Positions 1-9,245 of a DNA stretch of 64,000 nt are shown here, piece after piece. The translations under genes and the position numbers were made by a program. A model generated the notes under the pieces. The model saw only the letters and a program-made list of their open reading frames with translations. It did no database searches and was not told the DNA's origin. Every line of letters starts with the position of its first letter. Position 1 is the first letter of the stretch. This DNA is from Thecamonas trahens ATCC 50062 (taxonomy: Eukaryota > Apusozoa > Apusomonadida > Apusomonadidae), in assembly GCF_000142905.1 (NCBI RefSeq), contig NW_013657674.1:349472-413471 (forward strand). Reading direction: 5' to 3'.

Positions 1-1
1 C

Positions 2-1393
2 CGGCTCGAGCTCTCCACCGAGACCGAGTTCCTCACCGATGCAGTGATGGCGCTCACCTCGGCGGTGGCGTGGGAGCAGATCCAGCATGCGCTGCGGGTT
101 CATGCCGAGCTTGCCCAGGATCTGGCCAAGCGCGGCGAAGCCGTCCTAGTCTGCCCGGAGCAGGCCGGCGTGCTCAAGGCACTGGCGCTGCTCGGTGCCA
201 ACGTGGCCGAGATTATGGGCGCCATGGCCGAGCTGCCGCAGCACGTGGCCGACGCGGCGTCCGACGGCTCGATTTACCTGGCTACGCTGTGCAAGGCGAC
301 AAACGAGTATCTGGCGGCGTTTATGGCCGCCGGCTATTCGCCGTCGGGCGAGCACGGTGTGTGCCCGTTGGCCATTGCCGCTGACGTCCGCGAAATTGCG
401 CTCGAGGTTGTCGAGATGATCAAGTCATCGGCGACGAGCCGCGCGTCGCGGCTGTCCGCAGAGGACCGCGAGACCCAGATGGCGCGCGGCATGAACGTGG
501 TCATGTACATGCGAGCCGTCATGGGCCTCCCCCCCATCGGCACCCTCATTCGCGACAGCGTCCTCGTCCCAGACGCCGTGGCCGAGATGGCACCCGGGGC
601 GGCATTCATGAAGTTGCCCGCCGATGACCGCATCTCGACTCGCATCGTACTGGGCCTCGGCCGGCAGGTCGGTGACGCGCTCTCTGCGGTGTCAGAGGCG
701 TTGGCGGCCGGCGCGCCGGCGCTTATGGTTGAGTCGACCCGCAAGGCCGCCCGTGTTGTCGACGCGCTCCTGGCCGAGGCCGAGGCCCAGAGCGGCGTGT
801 CGGACCAGAGCGTGCGGCGGCTGCAGTCGGAGATGAGCCAGCTTGTCAAGATGGTGCCGACAGTGGCAGGCGCTGTGGCGAGCAAGTCGGTCGACTCTGC
901 GTCCAAGACGACGCTGGTGGCGGACGTCTCGTCGCTGGCGGCGTGCGTGGCAGCGGTCATTATGGACATGGCCTTCCCTTGCCTCCAGTCGGACGTGCAG
1001 AAGTTTGCGTCGCCGCTCTCGGAGCTCGCGACGTCGGCAGCCGATAATGAGACGGCATTCTTCAACGAGATCTCGTCGCTCGCCATCCTCATGGTCACGC
1101 TCCTCAAGTCGATGGGCAAGCGCGACGTCAAGGTGTCGGAGAAGTGGGTCGACGAGGTAGCTACGCTGGTGACCAAGGTCGGCGACCTGGCCATCAACCC
1201 GCCAGCCTCGGCCTCGCCGCGGTTGGTCAACCTGACCAAGCGAGTCTCGCATGTTGCCGCCACGCTCATCCCCCTAGTGCGCCGGTACGTGGCCAACATG
1301 TCGTCGCCGTCTATGGCTTCGACCGCGCCCATTTGTGCCGCGCTCTGCCAGTTTGTCGAGGCGCTCCGTGAGCTTGTGGAGGTCCACATGTGA
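2..1393 (+). CDS. Alanine-rich alpha-helical protein, 5'-truncated by window edge
   Basis: The frame is open from base 2 and runs to a TGA at 1391-1393, so the true start lies outside the window; the first Met codon visible is at 44. About 463 residues are seen. They are almost entirely predicted helix, rich in Ala, Val, Ser and Leu with few Pro or Gly, and fall into bundles of roughly 30-40 residue helices without membrane segments or a catalytic motif. This texture resembles helical-bundle scaffold proteins of the talin/vinculin kind, but I see no diagnostic motif and do not assign it. It converges on the CAP gene with 77 bases between stop codons. I am confident that it is coding (long frame, normal codon use) but not of its function. 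Confidence 0.7.
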   Translation, partial: RLELSTETEFLTDAVMALTSAVAWEQIQHALRVHAELAQDLAKRGEAVLVCPEQAGVLKALALLGANVAEIMGAMAELPQHVADAASDGSIYLATLCKATNEYLAAFMAAGYSPSGEHGVCPLAIAADVREIALEVVEMIKSSATSRASRLSAEDRETQMARGMNVVMYMRAVMGLPPIGTLIRDSVLVPDAVAEMAPGAAFMKLPADDRISTRIVLGLGRQVGDALSAVSEALAAGAPALMVESTRKAARVVDALLAEAEAQSGVSDQSVRRLQSEMSQLVKMVPTVAGAVASKSVDSASKTTLVADVSSLAACVAAVIMDMAFPCLQSDVQKFASPLSELATSAADNETAFFNEISSLAILMVTLLKSMGKRDVKVSEKWVDEVATLVTKVGDLAINPPASASPRLVNLTKRVSHVAATLIPLVRRYVANMSSPSMASTAPICAALCQFVEALRELVEVHM

Positions 1394-1470
1394 GAGAGAC
1401 AGAGAGAGAGAGGAAGCACACAGTGTGCGTGTAGCGTGGCAGGAAAAGAACATTTAGCACAACCAAAGGC

Positions 1471-3115
1471 TTAACCGTGGTGCTCAACGACGCCGACGCT
1501 GATGGTGCGGGTGGCAAGGTCGATGGTGGTCTTGAACTGCTCAGGGACCGGGCACTCGGTGATGTCGCCATCCTCGGTGGCGGGCGGGAGGACGATGTTC
1601 ATCTCGTCAGTCTTGGACGAGACGATCTCGACGTCAGCGGCAGCCTCGGAGACAAAGACCTGGCAGCCCGAGGTCTTGTCGACGGTGATGGACGGGACGC
1701 GGCCGGTGACCTGGACCTGGACCGACTTGCAGTTGATGACCTCGACAACCGAGACGGCGTCGGTGAAGACGAGGCCGACCTTGGTGCAGGCATCCATGCA
1801 AATCGAGTTGACCTTGGCCTGAATCTGGACAACGCAGTTGTCGAGCTTGTACAGGTACACAGTCTGGTTGCGCTTCGGCTCGGCAATGACAAGGTCCTGG
1901 CGGTCGTCGTGGTTCTCGACCACCCACTTGTTGCCCTGCAGCTCAAAGACGGCCGGGCCCTTCTTCTTGGCGGCCTTCTTGACGGGCGCCTTCTTGACTG
2001 TGGTCACCTTGGAGTTGACCTTCTTGTCCTTGTTAGTCATGTCGCGAGTGACCTTGCGGAGGCCACCGGTGACGGCGCCACCCTGGTTGAGCTCGGCAAA
2101 GAGGCCGGCCTTGACCTTGCCGGTGTCGGCAGCGGCCGACGAGGACGGAGGCGGGGCCGAGTCCGGGGCCGAAGACGACGCCGCGGGCGCGGGCGCCGCC
2201 GACTTGGGAACCGACGACGGCGCATCGCCGCCCTTGGCGTTCCATGCCGGGCCAGTGGTGTGGTACTGCTTGCAGTACTTGGAGAGCGCCGGCCAGAATG
2301 CCTTGAACGACCGCACAAACGTCTTAAAGTGGTCCTCCTTGTGGTCCTTGAGCACGCGGTTGAGGTAGAACTCGGCAGCCTCGCCCATCGACTTGGCGTG
2401 CGGCGCCGGCTTGGTCGTCTGGACCCAGCCGAGACCAGGTGCACCCTCCGAGATGGCCGAGAGCGCGTTGAACGCATCGTCCGACCGCGCCACAGACTCG
2501 CGCACGTTGATCGCCGCGCCGAGCGCCTCGGCCGTCGGGCCGAGCAGCGCCGCAAACGTCGCATCGTCGGGCTTCTTCGACGAGCCCACAACAACAAGGA
2601 AGTCGCGCTGCGCACGGACGGCGTCCACAAAGTGGCCCGCCGCCGTCGCCACGCTCCCACCGATCGTCTGCGCCGCCGCATGGAACGGCTCGATGTGCTC
2701 GGCAATGAGCTCGTCAAACTCCTCAACAAACCGCGGGACGTCACCTGGAACATACCATGGCCGCCGGTGGTAGTGTGTGAGTGAGTGGCCGGACGAATGG
2801 CGGTGGGTGGCCGAGTGCCCGTCGTCTGCTCGTCAGGCGAATGTCTCAAATTTCTTCGCCAGAAACGCGACCTGGTGGGCGGCGGAGCAAGGCTACGGCG
2901 GGGAGTGCGGGGGGGAGGGGGGGGGGGGGGGGGGGGGGGGTGGAATGAGAGCCAGGGGAAGGAAGCGCGCGAGGAGGAGGAGGAGGAGAGGGGCATGTGT
3001 GGAGCGTACCCTCCTCAACCGGGGCGGCACCAGCGGCACCACCGCCGGCGGCGACGGCCTCCAGGCGCGAGGCAACGGCCTCAAGACGGGCAACAACGTT
3101 GGTCAGGTCGGCCAT
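1471..3115 (-). CDS. CAP: Adenylyl cyclase-associated protein (CAP/Srv2), two exons
   Basis: CAP recycles cofilin-bound actin monomers and helps disassemble filaments in the cytosol. Exon 1 is 3115-3010: it starts with an ATG and encodes an N-terminal heptad-like oligomerisation helix (LTNVVARLEAVASRLEAV). Exon 2 is 2744-1471, stop TAA. The intron 2745-3009 has GTACGC...CAG ends and a 24-base G run on the plus strand (2917-2940). The spliced protein is about 459 residues. It contains the CAP N-terminal helical domain (VPRFVEEFDELI, then TIGG and QRDFLVV), a Pro/Ala-rich linker, a WH2-like GLFAELNQGG and LRKVTRDM segment, a basic Lys-rich stretch, and a C-terminal CARP beta-helix domain (KWVVENHDD to the end). 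Splicing restores the conserved EEGDVPRF junction in frame. Length and domain order match the family. Confidence 0.95.
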
Positions 3116-4174
3116 TTTGGGTGAAAAATGGAGATGAATGGTGCCGCGAAATGAGCCAAGAGCGACACCGGCGGTGGCGCGCGAGCCACACCACCAAGCC
3201 GAGCCTCGGCCGCCGCCGCGGCTCTGGCTCGAGTGCATGCTGAGCAAGCGATCGAAGGACCCCACGATAGAGCCCGTGGTAGAGCACATGCTGAGAAAAC
3301 GAGTGTTCAATCGGTTGTTGGATGTGGGCAAGCGGGGCAAGCGGGGCAAGCGGGCGCCAGGACTGCGAGGCCCAGCAACCGACTGACCGGCTGCGCGCAA
3401 GCGTGGACATATGACAGCGGATCGGCGGGGTTCAACGGAAAGAGGTCGAGGTAGACGCCATGCCCGATGTTGAGAGCCACCACTGACGGCGAGCGGTCAG
3501 AGAGCGGGCAGCCAGAGGAGCACGGATCGAACATGCTGTCCGCAAAGACGATGTTGGAAGCACCACAAAGCGGCTTGCTGGCAACGTGCGTGGTGATATC
3601 CAGTGCGGCCGGGACCGGGTTTCGGAATAATGCGCCGCGCACAACACCACGTCGATGGTCACGTTGAACGGCGCGGCTGGGCGAGCATCGCCTCTGCGCA
3701 GGCTTAACCCTCTATGGTACGGAATGGTCAATATGTCCATCGCGCAAGCCGCGCTCCCGCGGCGTTCACAGACATCGCAACGTCTATGAATTGTTGCAAA
3801 AGAGTAGTACAATGTGTTCATGACTGCCACAACAGAAAACAGTCGGCGATGCAGAGATGGACGCCGCACGTGGCGCAAAAGGTCCGCGGCCGCCATCGCT
3901 TACCATGAAGCTTTCGGCAGGCGAGGCAGTCGCATCGCACGGCGGCTTGCTGCGGAGAGAGTGGTGATGACGAGCAGCCGTTGCAAAAGTGCGCTTCCGC
4001 TTGCGCGACGGCGCCACTTGCGCGGCCACGCCGACCGGCAAGCTCGTCCGTCGCAAGAAGATCCACAACGTCCTCGCGCTCTCCCGTCCGGCCGCTGTGC
4101 TTAACTCTGTAGCTTGGCCCCTGCGCTGCACCTGTAGCGGAACACAACCGCCACCTAGCGCAATCCCGCGCAGA
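3116..4174. other. 1.06-kb intergenic region, no confident intact gene
   Basis: This lies between CAP (upstream side, minus strand) and the small tail-anchored gene. It holds a short direct repeat of an AAGCGGGGC-type unit (3 copies near 3329-3355) and a less GC-rich block at about 3700-3960 that contains the piggyBac-like cysteine motif listed separately. Short open frames on both strands lack conserved features. CAP promoter elements must lie at its left edge, but none is recognisable. Confidence 0.5.
3818..3940 (-). pseudogene. Possible piggyBac-type transposase C-terminal zinc motif (remnant)
   Basis: On the minus strand a short frame ends in a cysteine pattern CDCLAC, then FCATCGVHLC, then ADCFLLWQS and a stop. 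This spacing (C-x2-C, C-x2-C, L-C-x3-C-F and an aromatic near the end) is what the C-terminal cysteine-rich domain of piggyBac transposases and their domesticated relatives looks like. No catalytic DDD domain precedes it in the same frame. A segment reading NIVFADSMFD at about 3540-3570, reminiscent of a catalytic-Asp region, lies on the wrong side, which would imply rearrangement. I treat this as a decayed scrap; the match is short and could be chance. Confidence 0.3.
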
Positions 4175-4699
4175 TCAGCTCGGAACCAGAGGTGTCCGCG
4201 GGCGGCTGGGGCCAAGAGCGGAGGCCAGGATCCACGCCAGGCTGGGTGCAAAGAGGGCGACAAAGAGGGCGGCCAAGAGGCTGGAGGCGACTGGAATCGG
4301 CGCCCGATTGCGCCATCGTCGGCGGATCTCGGCGGCAACCGAAAGATTCGGCGCCGATGCTTCGTCATGTTGCGAGTCGTCGCCCTGCTTCTCCATACCA
4401 GCCGCCGCCGGGACGAGCTTGATCCTCACCGCGCCGGCATCCAGCAGCTGCGCGGCATCGACCAGCCGGACGTATTCGCCAAAGTGCGCATCTAGAACCG
4501 TCACCGTGTAACGATCCGCTACCGGGTCGCCTCTGTCCCCTACAGCCCGCCGTAGGCCCAGCTCATCCAGCAGCTCGCCATCGATCGTCCTGTCCGCCGC
4601 CGCGGCCGCTACCGCCTCTCCATCGAGCGTGAGCACCGTGCCCGGACAGCCATCCGCTGCGCCACCGTCGTACACCAGCGCGCGCACCCACACGACCAT
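4175..4699 (-). CDS. Small tail-anchored membrane protein, function unknown
   Basis: A 174-residue frame begins with ATG at 4699. The first ~130 residues are soluble, acidic and Ala/Asp-rich (the region DGELLDELGLRRAVGD and a basic RRRWRNR just before the membrane). A single hydrophobic segment follows near the C-terminus (about residues 137-163, SSLLAALFVALFAPSLAWIL), with a short Pro/Arg tail. This is the layout of a tail-anchored protein facing the cytosol. It shares the ~206-base divergent upstream region 4700-4905 with the mitochondrial GTPase gene. I do not recognise a family. Start choice: this is the first ATG after an upstream stop; no intron is needed. Confidence 0.55.
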   Translation of the reverse strand: MVVWVRALVYDGGAADGCPGTVLTLDGEAVAAAAADRTIDGELLDELGLRRAVGDRGDPVADRYTVTVLDAHFGEYVRLVDAAQLLDAGAVRIKLVPAAAGMEKQGDDSQHDEASAPNLSVAAEIRRRWRNRAPIPVASSLLAALFVALFAPSLAWILASALGPSRPRTPLVPS

Positions 4700-4905
4700 A
4701 CCTCGTCAGCAAGCAAGCAAGTAAGGTGCCAGAAAAGAGGGGGTGGTGACCCAGCTCTCACCGCGCGAGATGGGTATCCCCCCCGCGGTCCGGTGCCGCG
4801 GCCCCAGCCCCAGCGGCCCCTCGCCCCCCTCGCTCCCCCCCCCCCCCCTTCCACCCACCCACCCAATCTCCACCACACTTCACCCACCCACCCAAGCCAC
4901 CACTA

Positions 4906-6759
4906 ATGCTGCGGGCTGCTCCCACACTGCAGGCGCCCGCGCTGCTGCTGCTGCGGCGGGCTGCTGGGTCGGCTCCGGCCGTCCGCCCGCCGCCGTCGTC
5001 GGCAGCGGCGCAGGTCGAGGCCACCTCGGCCGTCATCTCGGCCGTCCACGCCCTGCTCGAAACGCTGCCCGAGTCGGCAGCTGCCACACGCCACGCCCAC
5101 ATTCTGCAGGCGGCGCAGGGCTCGCTGCCCAAGCCGGCCGAGCCGGTCATTCCCACCGCGCTCGTCGTCGGCGACCGCAACGTGGGCAAGACAGCGCTCG
5201 TTGCTGCGCTCACCTCGGCCCGCACTGCGAGCTCGACCCGGACGGCCAAGACCGCCGAGGCCGCGGCCGAGGCTGCTGCTCTACTCTCGTCGACGTCGGC
5301 GCTAGCGCTGACGCCGGCCAGCGAGGCCCATTCGGACTCGCCGGCCGCCCAGCTGGGATTCAACGTGCTCGACACGCCGCCGCTCGGCGAGTGGCCAGCG
5401 CTACTCGGCGACGAGGCTGCGGCTCAGCTGCTGCCGCTCGCCGAAATTGTGCTGCTCGTCACCGATCCGGCACGTCAGGGCAAGTCATCGACAGAGTCTG
5501 CCACGCTTCGCACCCTGGACTCGTCTCGCCTTGCTGTTGCGCTCAACAAAGCCGACATGGTCGAGGGCGAGCAGACCCGCGCCCGCCTCCGCGAGTTGGT
5601 GGCGGGCGCAACGGGCGCCGACCTTGCATCGGTGGTCCTCACCGTCGCCACTTCGCCGCACGTCGATGATTCCGGCCTGCCGGCGCTCACCGCGGTCCTG
5701 GAGCGGCTCGCGGCGCCTGACGCGCTGATGGACAAGGTTGTCACAGTGCGGCTCGACGCTGTCGCCGCCGCGCTTGACACCGTCTCAGACGGCCTGGCCC
5801 TCGAGCGCAGGGTCCTTGCCCGCAAGGAAGACGAGATCCTCCGGCTGACCCACTACGTCGAGGACGAGGCCGCCGACCTCGTCGACACGTTTTCGTCGCA
5901 GACCCTCCCGCTGGTCACCGACCACTTTGACAGCTTGGTGGAGAAGGAGAAGGCCTTTTTCCAGTCGCGGACAGTGCTCGACCTGCTCCGCCTCTCCGAC
6001 GCTCAGCTCCGGCTTGAGCTTGCCGAGGAGCGGCTGTTCACCTCGGCCTGGCTCGCACCCATCGAGACCTCGCTCGCCTCGTCGATGGCTGCTACCCTCG
6101 AAACAGCCCGCCACGAACGGGTGTACATGCTGGAGTCGCTGACCCAGTTTGCGGCGGACCCGGCGATGCGCGACTTTCCGCTCACCCGCAAGCTCCGCGA
6201 GGCGCTTGCTGCCGCCCACGCCAACCACAGCCCGGCCACCTTTGATAAGGACGCGCTCGTGGCGAAGCTCTCGGCCATGGCCTCGGCTTATGATCGCGCC
6301 GAGTTTGAGGACGATGCCGCCGCGTCGATGCGCTCCGCCTCGCGCATCAACTACATGGCGCAGCTCGGCTCGGCGTCGCTCCTCACTGGAGCTTGGGGCT
6401 ACACCCAGCTCGCCGCTGCTGGCGTCGATATGAGTGTGCTCTCCTCGCTCGTCGCCGCTGCCGGCGCCTCGTCGTTTGGAGGCCTGTGGTGGCTGCAGTC
6501 GACGTGGATGGGCCTCGAGGCCCGCCTCGCCACCGCGCTCCGCACCCTCCGCGCCGACCTCATCTCGTCGCTGCCCGACGTTTACTCCTCGGTCGTCCGC
6601 CGCGCTCTCAAGCCGGCCAAGAAGACCCTTGCCAAGTGCTACTCGGCTGCCACCGAGGTCGGAACCGAGCTGGCCTCGCTCGAGGCCGCCCGCGACGACG
6701 CCGCCGCCCGCGTTGACCAGATCCGCACCAGCCTCCGCAACTCATCCGGCCCCAACTAA
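4906..6759 (+). CDS. Mitochondrial dynamin-like/mitofusin-like transmembrane GTPase
   Basis: The protein has 617 residues. It starts with a presequence rich in Ala, Leu and Arg and free of acids (residues 1-30), a likely mitochondrial targeting peptide. The GTPase core has the P-loop GDRNVGKT (89-96), a switch-II-like DTPP at about 156-159 (in place of the usual D-x-x-G) and the guanine motif NKAD (214-217). A long helical region follows, then two closely spaced hydrophobic segments at about 481-530, then a helical tail. GTPase, helical bundle, paired membrane segments and terminal helix is the plan of mitofusin/Fzo and bacterial dynamin-like fusion proteins, so a role in mitochondrial membrane fusion or shaping is inferred. 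The absent switch-II Gly is unusual. Its stop lies 3 bases from the stop of the convergent gene. Confidence 0.75.
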   Translation: MLRAAPTLQAPALLLLRRAAGSAPAVRPPPSSAAAQVEATSAVISAVHALLETLPESAAATRHAHILQAAQGSLPKPAEPVIPTALVVGDRNVGKTALVAALTSARTASSTRTAKTAEAAAEAAALLSSTSALALTPASEAHSDSPAAQLGFNVLDTPPLGEWPALLGDEAAAQLLPLAEIVLLVTDPARQGKSSTESATLRTLDSSRLAVALNKADMVEGEQTRARLRELVAGATGADLASVVLTVATSPHVDDSGLPALTAVLERLAAPDALMDKVVTVRLDAVAAALDTVSDGLALERRVLARKEDEILRLTHYVEDEAADLVDTFSSQTLPLVTDHFDSLVEKEKAFFQSRTVLDLLRLSDAQLRLELAEERLFTSAWLAPIETSLASSMAATLETARHERVYMLESLTQFAADPAMRDFPLTRKLREALAAAHANHSPATFDKDALVAKLSAMASAYDRAEFEDDAAASMRSASRINYMAQLGSASLLTGAWGYTQLAAAGVDMSVLSSLVAAAGASSFGGLWWLQSTWMGLEARLATALRTLRADLISSLPDVYSSVVRRALKPAKKTLAKCYSAATEVGTELASLEAARDDAAARVDQIRTSLRNSSGPN

Positions 6760-6762
6760 ACC

Positions 6763-7419
6763 TCACCCCGTGCAGTAGTCGGGCAGCTCAAAATAGGCCG
6801 CGTCCTGTGGACCATACCTGAGCGAGACCCGCCGCAGGACCTCCGAGCCGGGCGATGCCGCCGCCGACCCGTCACTAGGTGCGCGGACAGGCAAAATGCC
6901 GACCGCCACGTACTCGATCGGAATACCAGTCGCCACCTCTGCCACTGCGGTGTACGGGACAGAGTCTGCGCCGACGCCCGACGCAGGTGTCGCAAGACTT
7001 CCCACCCAGAACGAAGTTTCTTCCACCGGCGATGCTGCGGCGATCGCGGTTGCGTTGTCGAACCAGTGCGTGGTGAGGTCGTACTCCACATGCCACGAGT
7101 TGCACTCGCCGCTCGCCGGATACCAGTTCCATACCGTTCCACCGATCTGCAGCTGCTGAAAGCCGAGCACTGTTATGTTGTACGCCACTGCCGTTCCATT
7201 CGACCGCCACAACATCGGTCCCGCCGCAGCCTCACCCCACGGATACGCCATCGACCACGCAAACTCCATCTCGTACGGCTCTGTCGGCCACCGCACATGC
7301 GCCACCACCGTCGTGCCCGTCACCGCCACAGACATCACCACCACCACCATCACCCACAGCCCGAACGCCAGCCCCAGCGTAGACACAAAAGTGCCACCTG
7401 TGTGCTTACCGAGAACCAT
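6763..7419 (-). CDS. Single-pass or secreted protein, function unknown
   Basis: A frame of 218 residues starts with ATG at 7419. A strong hydrophobic stretch near the N-terminus (about residues 13-40, GLAFGLWVMVVVVMSVAV) acts as a signal anchor or signal peptide. The rest is a non-cytosolic-looking domain of ~175 residues with several Trp, two N-glycosylation sequons (NGT, NAT) and few Cys (only the GECNSW and PDYCTG regions). No family is recognised. The gene converges on the GTPase gene with only three bases between stop codons, so the two 3' UTRs must overlap. Confidence 0.6.
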   Translation of the reverse strand: MVLGKHTGGTFVSTLGLAFGLWVMVVVVMSVAVTGTTVVAHVRWPTEPYEMEFAWSMAYPWGEAAAGPMLWRSNGTAVAYNITVLGFQQLQIGGTVWNWYPASGECNSWHVEYDLTTHWFDNATAIAAASPVEETSFWVGSLATPASGVGADSVPYTAVAEVATGIPIEYVAVGILPVRAPSDGSAAASPGSEVLRRVSLRYGPQDAAYFELPDYCTG

Positions 7420-7940
7420 AGTCGCTTATGACCGTCTGCGGCTGTCTCGTGACGTCAAGTCGTGCGCGAGGGATTCGCGAGCTGCACGCCGCTGCCGACG
7501 CAAGCTTGCCGCCGCTGCGGCCCCGTCTTGATCCCCCCCATAGAGACAACAGCCAACGCGCCACAAGCGCTATGGTCTCATTCCATTGCTGTTGTGCTGC
7601 AGATGAGCCACGTTTGCCACGCGGCCACATTGCACCGCTTCAGCGCTGTCCACATGGCTGGCCGCGCGGCTGAGGCTGTCGCCAACCGCATGCTTGCCAA
7701 CGCAGATTAGGCCATTGTCTCGGCATCACTCAACCCCAACTGCACCTGCCACAACTTTACACTTGCTAATCTGGCTTTCGATCCGGCTGTCGCAGCCTGG
7801 GCAACGGGATTGTGCGGGGCATTCCGGGCGCTCACGCTGCCGATGTACTCGCCGATTCGTTGTGGTCTTGGCCAACACCAACCTTGACTCATCACTCGAC
7901 TGTTGAGCGCGCTTGCTGGACGTGCACAAGTAGTGCCGGC
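7420..7940. other. Intergenic, 521 bases
   Basis: This lies between the start of the 6763-7419 gene and the stop of the DRAM-like gene (both minus strand). No frame with conserved features, RNA gene or long repeat is visible. It should carry the promoter of the 6763-7419 gene at its left end. Confidence 0.5.
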
Positions 7941-8840
7941 CTAAGTCGACGACGACGAGTCCGACTCGGACGTGACGACCGCACTCTGGGTACGCCCATC
8001 GCTTGACATCTCGCTCGAGAGGCTAAGCTCGAGCGGACTAGAGCCAGAGTCGTATGATGTGCCCTCGCCAAGGCCAAGCTTGTCGAGCGCATATGTGCCA
8101 AGAATTGCCAGGAACAAGTAGACCATGGCGTGCTGCGAGACGGTGATGACGTGTTGCTCGGCGAGACATCCGCGGTAGTCAAAGACACCGTCGTCGTTGG
8201 GCGACTCGCACACGATGATGTTGCCAATGACAACGTGGACTACAAAGGCAATGGCCGCACAGACAAAGAGCACCCGCTTGATGACCAGCGATGTGTAGAG
8301 CCAACTCGCACCCAGTCGGACGAGCCCGCCGACCGCGAGCGTGTTGCACGCCACCGCCACAAGGGTGAAGAAGAAGAAGCCGAGCGCACCGATAAAGTGC
8401 ACGATGATCGAAGTGCGAGTGGAGACCCATCCGACGGTGATGCCAAACGGCAGTGCCGCGAGGTGGGCGAGCCACCCGCCAGTGATCATCGCCGAGACCG
8501 GCAGACAGCCGCAGACTGAGCGCCCGCTCGAACCGCTCTCGATCGCCACAGGGACAAGCCAGCTCTTGGTCAGCAGAAGCTGTCGCCGCTGCGAGGTGGC
8601 GCTCGCCGCAGCCAGAAGCGACGCCAGCGTCAATCCGACGCCAAACACATACGCCTCGGGAGGCTCACGCCCGGTGTCCGAGATGTAAGGCCAGGTGAGG
8701 CCGCCCCACCACGTGCCGCCGGCGGCCGAGACCGCAAAGCAGGTCACAAACGTGGTGGCAGCCACCGCCATCGTTGCTACCACTATCCTCGAGTGCCACT
8801 CTCCACCAAGCGCCCTCTCAACCCATCCGTATCCGCCCAT
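7941..8840 (-). CDS. DRAM/Frag1/Sfk1-family six-pass membrane protein
   Basis: The protein has 299 residues from the ATG at 8840; an in-frame GTG further upstream is not a plausible start. It has six hydrophobic segments: the first near residues 20-42, then a luminal loop with the family signature PYISDTGREPPE, and five more ending before a Ser/Asp/Glu-rich cytosolic tail. The ISDTG-x-x-PPE loop and six-pass layout are characteristic of the Frag1/DRAM/Sfk1 family, which includes lysosomal DRAM (autophagy modulators) and Sfk1/TMEM150 (plasma-membrane lipid organisation). Which subgroup applies cannot be decided from the sequence alone. The C-terminal ~45 residues are acidic and Ser-rich, as expected for a phosphorylated tail. 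It is divergent from CPT1 across a 405-base shared upstream region. Confidence 0.85.
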   Translation of the reverse strand: MGGYGWVERALGGEWHSRIVVATMAVAATTFVTCFAVSAAGGTWWGGLTWPYISDTGREPPEAYVFGVGLTLASLLAAASATSQRRQLLLTKSWLVPVAIESGSSGRSVCGCLPVSAMITGGWLAHLAALPFGITVGWVSTRTSIIVHFIGALGFFFFTLVAVACNTLAVGGLVRLGASWLYTSLVIKRVLFVCAAIAFVVHVVIGNIIVCESPNDDGVFDYRGCLAEQHVITVSQHAMVYLFLAILGTYALDKLGLGEGTSYDSGSSPLELSLSSEMSSDGRTQSAVVTSESDSSSST

Positions 8841-9245
8841 GGCTGTATCTAGCCTGAGAGCAGACTTGCCAGCCGCCGCCCGTGTCCGGTGCAGCTGTCG
8901 GCCCACCGACAGGCGGAGAAATGGGAAATGTCACGCGGGAGACAGTCAAGCGGGTTGGGCTACACCTTGCTCGCACTTGCACCTCGTCGCATTTGACACA
9001 GCCCAAGCCCAAGTGAGTGTGTGTGTGGAGGGGGGGGGGGGGGTAAGAGGCGGAGGTAATGTGGCCTCTATAAATGCAATCATCGATAAATCACGTGCCT
9101 TTCACACTTGCCCACAGCCCAAAATCGCCATCACTCCGTCCATCCTTCCCCTTCCCCCCCCCCCCTCCCTCCACTCTTCGGCTAGCCCGCCCCCCCCTCT
9201 TCCTCCGCCACCCATTCCGCACCACTCAACTCACAGCCAAGCAGC
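8841..9245 (+). promoter_or_regulatory. Divergent upstream region (DRAM-like / CPT1) with a TATA-like box
   Basis: These 405 bases separate two diverging genes. A TATAAA lies at 9069-9074 on the plus strand inside the only AT-rich patch (9062-9095), about 172 bases upstream of the CPT1 ATG. A G run at about 9031-9043 and C-rich tracts near 9158-9205 flank the CPT1 side. The TATA call rests on sequence only, and the distance to the ATG would imply a ~140-base 5' UTR. Confidence 0.3.
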
